From Oscillospiraceae bacterium (GTDB taxonomy: Bacteria; Bacillota; Clostridia; Oscillospirales; CAG-272), in contig SVTI01000004.1 in NCBI GenBank assembly GCA_015063855.1, positions 1 to 49,003 of the forward strand: DNA of 49,003 nucleotides, in the 5' to 3' direction. Positions 39,675-49,003 of this stretch are shown here, piece by piece; position 1 is the stretch's first letter, and each line of letters opens with the position of its first letter. Under the pieces are notes generated by a model. It was not told where the DNA came from, made no database searches, and was given only the letters and a program-made list of their open reading frames with translations. The position numbers and the translations under genes were made by a program.

Positions 39675-41005
39675 ATCAATGCCTCTCCTATCAAATCATA
39701 ATCTAATATATCGGTGATCTCCACGCGAACGAATTGGCCTTCGGGGATTCTTGTTTTAGAAGTAAAATACACCTTGCCGTCTATCTCGGGAGCATCCATA
39801 TAGCTTCTTCCGAAATGAGCCTCAGAAACAGCATCGAAGCCCTCGCAGAGAACGGTAAGAATCTTACCTAACTGCATCTGATTGTGATCTGCGCTTATAA
39901 GCATCTGCTTCTGCATGATCATATCTGCACGGTCTATCTTGACCTGCTCCTCTACCTGATTTTCAAAATCGTAAGCAGGAGTATTCTCCTCACGGGAATA
40001 TGCAAATGCACCGAAGCGCTCAAACTTAACCTCCCCTATAAACTCGCACAGCTCCTCGAACTGTTCGTCAGTCTCACCGGGGAAGCCTGTGATAGCAGTC
40101 GAACGAATAATTATTTCGGGACAAGCCTCACGAAGTCTCTTTATCGCATCCTTAATGACATCTGAGCCGCCGTGACGGTTCATTCGGCGAAGCACCTCAT
40201 CATTGATATGCTGAATAGGCATATCTATATACTTAACTACCTTATCGTTTTCTGCGATCTCACGTACCAATTCATCGGTTATCTTGTCGGGATAGCAGTA
40301 GAGGATACGAAGCCAGGGGATATTCGTTTCCTTTGCTATTCTGTGAAGAAGCTCAGCCAGCTTATACTCACCGTAGAGATCCTCACCGTAGCGTGTAGTA
40401 TCCTGAGCCACGATGACCAGCTCCTTGATACCAAGCTCCTCCATATCCTTAGCCTCAGCTATGATATCCTCCATTTTACGGCTGCGGAAGGAACCGCGGA
40501 TAGACGGAATCGCACAGTAGGTACAACGGTTGTCACAGCCCTCCGCTATCTTAAGATATGCATAATTCTCGGTGGTAACGACTCTGTCGCCGCCGAGGGT
40601 AAGCTCGTCCTCACTCTTAAAGGAGGTAAACTTAACCTTTCTCTTATTCTCAACGGCACGGACACATTTCACTATATCGTGAATAGAGTTTACACCTAAG
40701 AGTGCATCAACCTCGGGAAGAGATTCAAGGATCTCCTCACGGTATCTTTCGGCTAAGCAGCCGGTTACAATGATACCCTTGAGATTCCTGTTTTCCTTAA
40801 GCCATGCGATATCAAGAATGTTATCGATTGCTTCCTTTTTTGCGCTCTCAATAAAGGCGCAGGTATTGATTATAATTATATCTGCCTCAAAATCCTCTGC
40901 TACTATGGGATAGCCTGCTTCAACAAGCTCACGGAGCATTATTTCGGTATCCACCTGATTTTTTGGACATCCAAGGGATATGAAGCCTATCTTTGCTTTA
41001 CTCAT
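39671..41005 (-). CDS. rimO: Ribosomal protein S12 methylthiotransferase
   Basis: RimO adds a methylthio group to Asp of ribosomal protein S12. The 444-residue protein has the MTTase cluster cysteines Cys13 (LGCPKNQVD), Cys49 and Cys83, then the radical SAM motif GCDNRCTYCAIP with Cys157, Cys161 and Cys164. A C-terminal TRAM-like region follows. LGCPKNQVD distinguishes RimO from MiaB. The start is ATG 41005, which lies inside the recX stop region (8-nt overlap); longer in-frame starts upstream do not fit the family N terminus. Confidence 0.95.
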   Translation of the reverse strand: MSKAKIGFISLGCPKNQVDTEIMLRELVEAGYPIVAEDFEADIIIINTCAFIESAKKEAIDNILDIAWLKENRNLKGIIVTGCLAERYREEILESLPEVDALLGVNSIHDIVKCVRAVENKRKVKFTSFKSEDELTLGGDRVVTTENYAYLKIAEGCDNRCTYCAIPSIRGSFRSRKMEDIIAEAKDMEELGIKELVIVAQDTTRYGEDLYGEYKLAELLHRIAKETNIPWLRILYCYPDKITDELVREIAENDKVVKYIDMPIQHINDEVLRRMNRHGGSDVIKDAIKRLREACPEIIIRSTAITGFPGETDEQFEELCEFIGEVKFERFGAFAYSREENTPAYDFENQVEEQVKIDRADMIMQKQMLISADHNQMQLGKILTVLCEGFDAVSEAHFGRSYMDAPEIDGKVYFTSKTRIPEGQFVRVEITDILDYDLIGEALI

Positions 41006-41462
41006 TTTCTTCGCTTTCTTTATATAATATAAATGATCTTTTGATCTCATCGGAGGAAAAACCGTAGCGAAGTAAAGCCGCATACAGCTTTCTTATATCC
41101 GAATAATTATTTTTAGTCATTTTGACACGCTTACAGCAGTTAGCAGTAAAATCTATCTCGGAAAAATCCGCCTCGGCAATGATCTCACGCTTAAAGCCCT
41201 TGACGTAGAGCTCCTGAATAATACGCCGCTTGCCGTACAGCTTTGTGTTGGCAAGGGAATATACCATGACCTCAAGAAAACGGCTTTCATTAAGATAATC
41301 CATTTTCTTGGCATATTCTACGGCAATATCTATCTCCTCGGTGCTGTAACCCTTACGAAAAAGCTTTTCACGAAGCTTTTTTTCTGTATTATCCGCATAA
41401 TCGAGGATGTTAAGAGCCGAGCGAATGGCCTTCTGCTGTCTCTTGGAGTATTCCTCAGCCAT
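40998..41462 (-). CDS. recX: RecA regulatory protein RecX
   Basis: The 154-residue, lysine-rich helical protein follows recA with an 8-nt overlap, the usual arrangement. RecX-type repeats of three-helix units show as [35 protein letters not shown] and later [15 protein letters not shown]. RecX modulates RecA filament growth. Residue-level identity is low as in the family, so the call leans on length, repeats and location. Confidence 0.9.
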   Translation of the reverse strand: MAEEYSKRQQKAIRSALNILDYADNTEKKLREKLFRKGYSTEEIDIAVEYAKKMDYLNESRFLEVMVYSLANTKLYGKRRIIQELYVKGFKREIIAEADFSEIDFTANCCKRVKMTKNNYSDIRKLYAALLRYGFSSDEIKRSFILYKESEENE

Positions 41463-42576
41463 CTAAATTAAAATCAGCAAGGGTGATTTCGAAATCCTCG
41501 TCATCATCCTCGAGCATAGCGACCGCATCATCCTCTGTAGATGCGCCGTCAAGCATAGCAGCTCTTACCTTTTCCTCAAGCTCAGCCATAAGCTTGGGAT
41601 CAGAATCAAAGAGTGCCTTGACCTTCTCCTTACCCTGACCGATACGCTCTCCGTTATAGGAGAACCATGAACCGCTTTTCTCTACGATATCAAACTCAAG
41701 AGCAAGGTCGATAACCTCTCCTGCCTTATTGATTCCCTTACCGTAAAGAATATCAAACTCCGCTACCTTAAAGGGAGGAGCTACCTTATTCTTAACTACC
41801 TTACACTTAACGTGGTTACCCTTGATCTCTGTACCCTCCTTAAGTGTCTCAGCCTTACGTACCTCGATACGTACCGAGGAGAAGAACTTAAGGGCACGTC
41901 CGCCTGTAGTGGTCTCGGGGTTACCGTACATAACACCGATCTTCTCACGTATCTGGTTGATAAAGATAAGAATACAGTTGGTCTTAGCAACAGAACCGCT
42001 TAATTTACGAAGCGCCTGAGACATAAGTCTCGCCTGCTTACCAACGTGGTTAGCACCCATGGTACCCTCGATCTCCTCCTGAGGAACGAGAGCAGCAACA
42101 GAGTCAACTACGATAACATCTATAGCACCGCTGCGTACAAGGGCATCTGCTATATCGAGCGCCTGCTCACCGTAGTCGGGCTGGGAAACAAGAAGATCGT
42201 CGATATCTACACCGAGAGCCTTGGCATAAACGGGATCGAGAGCATGCTCAGCATCGATAAATGCCGCAGAGCCGCCGGTCTTCTGCACCTCTGCCACACA
42301 GTGGAGAGCTACGGTAGTCTTACCTGAGGACTCGGGACCGTATATTTCTATGATTCTTCCTCTGGGAAGTCCGCCTATACCCAGAGCCATATCAAGGGTG
42401 AAGGAGCCGGTGGAAACTGCACTTACATTCATAGCGGTATTTTCACCGAGACGCATGATAGAACCCTGACCGAATTCCTTCGTTATATCTGAAATTGTTT
42501 TTTCTAACGCCTTTTTGCGTTCCTTTGCATCCTCTATCGCCGCAACAGACTGCGGCTTTTTTGTAGCCTTTGCCAT
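41455..42576 (-). CDS. recA: Recombinase RecA
   Basis: RecA forms filaments on single-stranded DNA, catalyses strand exchange and triggers SOS. The 373-residue protein has Walker A GPESSGKT (80-87), [12 protein letters not shown] (Walker B region), the L1 loop [19 protein letters not shown] and L2 region with [13 protein letters not shown] Glu/Asp-rich C terminus follows. The length is typical for Gram-positive RecA. GGAG lies 12 nt before the ATG, a somewhat long spacing. Here recA sits between an unknown gene and recX, downstream of gyrA. Confidence 0.97.
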   Translation of the reverse strand: MAKATKKPQSVAAIEDAKERKKALEKTISDITKEFGQGSIMRLGENTAMNVSAVSTGSFTLDMALGIGGLPRGRIIEIYGPESSGKTTVALHCVAEVQKTGGSAAFIDAEHALDPVYAKALGVDIDDLLVSQPDYGEQALDIADALVRSGAIDVIVVDSVAALVPQEEIEGTMGANHVGKQARLMSQALRKLSGSVAKTNCILIFINQIREKIGVMYGNPETTTGGRALKFFSSVRIEVRKAETLKEGTEIKGNHVKCKVVKNKVAPPFKVAEFDILYGKGINKAGEVIDLALEFDIVEKSGSWFSYNGERIGQGKEKVKALFDSDPKLMAELEEKVRAAMLDGASTEDDAVAMLEDDDEDFEITLADFNLDG

Positions 42577-42602
42577 CTTATATAAATTCTCCTTTTTTAA
42601 AT

Positions 42603-43220
42603 TTAATAGGTCGGAGTATCGAGTCTCCAGCCATCCGAGGTCTTTACGATGGTAATCTGTCTCTCCTTACGGCTGCCGTCCTCATATACGTCCTCTACGG
42701 TTAAGTATACCTCGGCAAACTCAGCACCGGTAACCTTTGCGGAGGCGGGATCGATATAGGTCTTTCCCACAGCCTCATAGCCCTCGTTCATAATGTTTGT
42801 TTCAAGACCGTTTTTACCGTCACGGTATCTGCCTACAAGCACGTCACCGTCTCCGTCAAACATTATCTTATTTATATCTGTTTCTACAAAACGGGGACTG
42901 TAGACCTTGGAAATGGCTTTTTTAAGCTCCTTTACAGACTTATATTCGCAATCCTTGTCTACCGGACGGTACTGTGCACCTGTAACGCTCTCAAGCTTGC
43001 CCATCGCATCCTTGGCTACCGGAAGTCCGTCGCCCCAGATTATCTCGTTTATCTCCTCGGATGCAGGAAGCAGGGATTCAAGTATAGCCTGCGCCTTCTC
43101 ATCGCTTATACGGTTACGTACACGGAGATAATATGCACCGCCCAGTACCGCGATTATAAGGGTCACAAGCACCGTTATGGCAATAATTGTATTTTTGGTA
43201 AAGAATTTATCACTCTTCAT
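42603..43220 (-). CDS. Single-pass membrane protein of unknown function
   Basis: No family recognised. The 205-residue protein has an N-terminal membrane anchor ([21 protein letters not shown]). Its presumed extracytoplasmic part contains an acidic [20 protein letters not shown] helix and ends in [18 protein letters not shown], a strand pattern common in small Clostridia lipid- or peptide-binding-like domains. It overlaps the gyrA stop by 11 nt and lies 26 nt before recA, so it belongs to the gyrA-recA transcript. Confidence 0.7.
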   Translation of the reverse strand: MKSDKFFTKNTIIAITVLVTLIIAVLGGAYYLRVRNRISDEKAQAILESLLPASEEINEIIWGDGLPVAKDAMGKLESVTGAQYRPVDKDCEYKSVKELKKAISKVYSPRFVETDINKIMFDGDGDVLVGRYRDGKNGLETNIMNEGYEAVGKTYIDPASAKVTGAEFAEVYLTVEDVYEDGSRKERQITIVKTSDGWRLDTPTY

Positions 43221-45732
43221 TTGCTTCGACGTTTTCCTCTGTTACTGATTCGGTTACTTCCTCAAAAACAGAATCTTCCTGTACCTCGGAGATCTCCTCC
43301 TCGTCCTCCTTTGCAACCTTGGCAAAGTGAACGATCTTTGTTTCTGCGGCTGTTCTCATAACGATAACACCGCTTGCTGTTCTTGAATATACGGGAATAT
43401 CGGAAACAGGAATACGGATCATGGTACCCTCGCTTGTGATCATCATGATATCCTCATCCTCAGCGATTGCGGTTATACCGCAGAGATTACCCGTCTTATC
43501 GGAAAGCTTATGACAGCATACACCCTTAGTGCCTCTGTTATGTGCGGAGAAGTCGTCGAACTCACATCTCTTACCAAAGCCGTTTTCTGTGATGGTAAGA
43601 AGCTTCTTGCCCTCCTCAACTATGGCAACTCCGCGGACATAGTCATCTCCTGTCAGCTTGATACCGCGTACACCGTGAGCAGTTCTGCCCATTTCTCTTG
43701 CCGCAGTCTCATGGAAGCGTGCCGCAAAGCCGTTGTTTGTAGCGATAATTATTTCGTCATCACCTGTAGTATGAGCAACAAATACAAGCTCATCGTCATC
43801 GTCGAGGGTAAGAGCACGCTTACCACCCTTACGCTGATACTCGTATTCAGAGAGGTCGGTACGCTTGATAACACCGTTCTTGGTTACCATGGTGAGATAT
43901 TCACCTGATACGAAGTCGGTAATAGAAAGGATAGCAGTAACCTTCTCTCCCTCATCCATCTCAAGGATATTTACGATATTGGTACCCTTTGCAGTTCTGC
44001 CTGCCTCAGGAATCTGATATGCCTTCTTGACCTGAACCTTACCCTTATTTGTAAACATCATAAGGTAGGAGTGAGAGTTGCAGGCAATCATCTTGTCCAC
44101 AAAATCCTCTTCCTTGGTGGTCATACCGATGATACCCTTACCGCCTCGACGCTGTGCGGAATAGGTATCGCTGGGACAGCGCTTGATATAACCTGCCTCG
44201 GACATGGTGATAAGGCATGTGTGACGCTCAATAAGATCCTCAATAAGGATATCGTCCTCAGCCGCCACGATCTCTGTTTTTCTGTCGTTGGCAAATTTCT
44301 TCTTTGTCTCAAGAAGCTCTTCCTTGATGATAGCCTTGATCTTACCTTCATCGGCAAGTATAGCCTTGAACTCCTCGATCATTTTTTGAAGCTCTGCAAG
44401 TCTCTGCTCTATCTTGTCTCTTTCCAAGCCTGAGAGACGTCCGAGAGTCATCTCGACAATAGCTCTTGCCTGAATTTCGGAGAGACCGAAGTTCTCCATT
44501 AATTTTTCTCTTGCATCGGGTATGGACGCGGAGGAACGGATTATCTTGATAACCTCTTCGATATGGTCGAGAGCTATCTTCTGTCCCTCACGGATATGAG
44601 CTTCGTTTTCAGCTTCCTTAAGATCGTACTTAACTCTTCTTGTGATTACCTCGATCTGATGATTGATATAGTGAGTAAGTATTTCCTTAAGATTAAGTAT
44701 CTTAGGCTCACCGTTAACAAGGGCGAGCATATTGATAGCGCAGGTATCCTGAAGCTGAGTATACTTATAGAGCTGATTGAGGATGATCTGTCCGTTACAG
44801 TCACGGCGGTGCTCGATTACAACTCTGATACCGTCCATATTGGATTCGTCGCGAAGACCTGTAAGACCTTCGACCCTCTTCTCCTTATGAAGAGCCGCTA
44901 TCTGCTCTGTAAGAGTTACCTTATTTACCATGTAAGGTATCTCGGTAATTATAATTCTGTGGTTTTCCTCATCCACCTCAGCCTTAGAGCGCACCATTAC
45001 TCTGCCTCTGCCCGTGGTATAAGCCTGAACTATACCGCTTGAGCCGTAGATGGTAGCACCGGTGGGAAAATCGGGACCCTTGATATGCTCCATAAGCTCC
45101 ATCACGGTTGCCTCGGGATTATCCATTAAGCAGATGGTAGCATCGATGGTCTCACCTAAGTTATGGGTGGGAATATTGGTAGCCATACCTACCGCAATAC
45201 CTACAGAACCGTTTACCAGAAGATTCGGGAAACGGGCGGGAAGAACGGTGGGCTCCTCTAATTTATTATCAAAGTTAGGTACAAAATCAACAACCTTTTT
45301 GCCGATATCCTGAAGCATAAGGTTAGCTATACGGGACATTCTCGCCTCGGTATAACGGTAAGCCGCTGCCTGGTCACCGTCTATGGTACCGAAGTTGCCC
45401 TGACCCTCAATAAGAGTATGGCGAAGCGAAAAATCCTGCGCCAATCTTACCATTGCATCGTATACCGCAGAGTCACCGTGGGGATGATATCTACCAAGCA
45501 CGTTACCTACTGTGGTAGCCGACTTACGGAAGGGCTTATCGTGGGTAAGATGATCCTCATACATAGCGTAGAGGATACGACGGTGAACCGGCTTAAGTCC
45601 GTCACGCACGTCGGGAAGAGCTCTTGCCATAATAACGCTCATGGCATACTGGATAAACGAGGTCTTGACCTCCTTACCCATATCTACATCAATGATCTTT
45701 TGATCTTTAAACGTGTAATCCTTCTTTTCCAA
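43210..45732 (-). CDS. gyrA: DNA gyrase subunit A
   Basis: GyrA breaks and rejoins DNA in the gyrase heterotetramer. Residue numbers here count from the TTG at 45738. The catalytic Tyr129 lies in YRYTEARM. The quinolone region HPHGDSAVYDAM has Ser90 and Asp94 at the positions of E. coli Ser83 and Asp87, the drug-sensitive type. The GyrA box QRRGGKG at 529-535 separates it from ParC. A C-terminal beta-pinwheel and an acidic tail follow. No ATG lies upstream of the conserved region. The best start is TTG 45732, with GAGG 9 nt before it; TTG 45738 has a 3-nt gap. It follows the sugar kinase gene by a few bases rather than gyrB directly. Confidence 0.96.
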   Translation of the reverse strand: MEKKDYTFKDQKIIDVDMGKEVKTSFIQYAMSVIMARALPDVRDGLKPVHRRILYAMYEDHLTHDKPFRKSATTVGNVLGRYHPHGDSAVYDAMVRLAQDFSLRHTLIEGQGNFGTIDGDQAAAYRYTEARMSRIANLMLQDIGKKVVDFVPNFDNKLEEPTVLPARFPNLLVNGSVGIAVGMATNIPTHNLGETIDATICLMDNPEATVMELMEHIKGPDFPTGATIYGSSGIVQAYTTGRGRVMVRSKAEVDEENHRIIITEIPYMVNKVTLTEQIAALHKEKRVEGLTGLRDESNMDGIRVVIEHRRDCNGQIILNQLYKYTQLQDTCAINMLALVNGEPKILNLKEILTHYINHQIEVITRRVKYDLKEAENEAHIREGQKIALDHIEEVIKIIRSSASIPDAREKLMENFGLSEIQARAIVEMTLGRLSGLERDKIEQRLAELQKMIEEFKAILADEGKIKAIIKEELLETKKKFANDRKTEIVAAEDDILIEDLIERHTCLITMSEAGYIKRCPSDTYSAQRRGGKGIIGMTTKEEDFVDKMIACNSHSYLMMFTNKGKVQVKKAYQIPEAGRTAKGTNIVNILEMDEGEKVTAILSITDFVSGEYLTMVTKNGVIKRTDLSEYEYQRKGGKRALTLDDDDELVFVAHTTGDDEIIIATNNGFAARFHETAAREMGRTAHGVRGIKLTGDDYVRGVAIVEEGKKLLTITENGFGKRCEFDDFSAHNRGTKGVCCHKLSDKTGNLCGITAIAEDEDIMMITSEGTMIRIPVSDIPVYSRTASGVIVMRTAAETKIVHFAKVAKEDEEEISEVQEDSVFEEVTESVTEENVEANEE

Positions 45733-45743
45733 TTTCAATTACC

Positions 45744-48643
<2,900 letters not shown>

Positions 48644-48665
48644 TTATTATTTTTAAAAATTGGTA

Positions 48666-48917
48666 TCAGATATCATTCTTCTTTTCTGCTCTTCCCTGAA
48701 GGGAGGAGGTAGAAAGCTGAGAATAGATTATTTCGTTATCCTCTGTTACTACAAAGGATTTCGGTATTTCATAGGTGGTAAGGGTAGTTCTGCCTTCCTT
48801 TTCGGCTCTTCTGAGATAGATTCTCGTCTCGGATGCCTTTGTTGAGGTATCCATATCAAAGAAGCCGATTATTCTTTTCTTTTTCAAAACGGCATTGTTA
48901 CCTAAATGGATATACAT
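48666..48917 (-). CDS. remB: DUF370/RemB-like regulatory protein
   Basis: The 83-residue protein resembles B. subtilis YaaB (RemB) of the DUF370 family. It begins MYIHLGNNAVLKKKRIIGFFDMD and contains TLTTYEIPKSFVVTEDNEIIYSQLS. In Bacillus this small protein lies between recF and gyrB; the related RemA is a DNA-binding regulator of biofilm genes. The function of this member is not known. AAGGAGG precedes the ATG, and the start overlaps the recF stop by 16 nt. Confidence 0.85.
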   Translation of the reverse strand: MYIHLGNNAVLKKKRIIGFFDMDTSTKASETRIYLRRAEKEGRTTLTTYEIPKSFVVTEDNEIIYSQLSTSSLQGRAEKKNDI

Positions 48918-49003
48918 TTTTCAAACTCTCCCTCCTTTACCTTATAGGTATAAGAGCCTGAGATACCGTGAAAATCATCGGTATTACAGGAGGTTATAAA
49001 GGT
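48902..49003 (-). CDS. recF: Recombination mediator RecF, C-terminal fragment
   Basis: From the right edge the minus strand encodes about 33 residues (TFITSCNTDDFHGISGSYTY then KVKEGEFEKCISI) ending at TAG 48904-48902. The TFITS start and KVKEGEF end resemble the extreme C terminus of RecF, and the position before remB and gyrB matches the conserved gene order. Most of the gene lies beyond the window, so the call relies mainly on context. Confidence 0.65.
   Translation of the reverse strand, partial: TFITSCNTDDFHGISGSYTYKVKEGEFEKCISI

Overview
The window comes from a Gram-positive, spore-forming member of the Firmicutes, most likely a Clostridia-type anaerobe. The left edge holds the end of spoVFB (spore dipicolinate synthase). 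There is also an HPr kinase (hprK), Noc and Soj/Spo0J (ParA/ParB), many lipoproteins with Gram-positive style signals, and an SLH-anchored surface protein. Species cannot be told from the sequence alone. No rRNA, tRNA, transposon, phage gene or CRISPR array was found. Coding is dense and no gap exceeds about 200 bases.

Layout. (1) 1-7440: the end of spoVFB, facing a leftward operon proB-proA-thiI followed by three tandem parvulin-type foldase lipoproteins. (2) 7600-14095: a rightward operon of U32 peptidase-like protein, maf, a divergent mreB homolog, nth, an OGG-type glycosylase, a cysteine-rich protein and hprK, closed by a strong hairpin. (3) 14178-18301: a leftward operon ACT protein - PFL/UPF0210 - DUF554 membrane protein - SIS protein - N-acetylglucosamine kinase-like protein. 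(4) 18394-24178: rightward envelope genes. These are a small membrane protein, a lipoprotein whose ribosome binding site lies in a 14-bp hairpin, alr, a trigger-factor-like lipoprotein, a metallophosphoesterase, and an unusual open frame joining a GIY-YIG domain to an aldose-1-epimerase-like protein. (5) 24183-29794: leftward genes typA, a radical SAM/SPASM protein, fba, then a shortened response regulator overlapping a dihydroorotase homolog that has lost its metal ligands. (6) 29956-39023: rightward small membrane protein, solitary mazF, SLH/DUF4838 surface protein, noc, soj, parB (with two parS-like sites), serS, a small membrane protein and a MORN-repeat protein. (7) 39087-49003: leftward recF(end)-remB-gyrB-fruK-like-gyrA-unknown-recA-recX-rimO-pgsA.

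The recF-remB-gyrB-gyrA order matches the conserved origin-proximal block of Firmicutes, so dnaA/dnaN and oriC probably lie just beyond the right end. The noc-soj-parB cluster and parS-like sites fit this. Much of the window is therefore core chromosome: replication and topology, recombination, segregation, translation (serS, typA, rimO, thiI), wall and envelope (alr, mreB-like, PPIase lipoproteins) and carbon control (hprK, fba).

The least ordinary parts are the shortened regulator plus metal-less dihydroorotase pair, the GIY-YIG/epimerase joint frame with a near-consensus promoter in its linker, the hairpin that hides a Shine-Dalgarno, the sugar kinase placed between gyrB and gyrA, and the tandem foldase lipoproteins.
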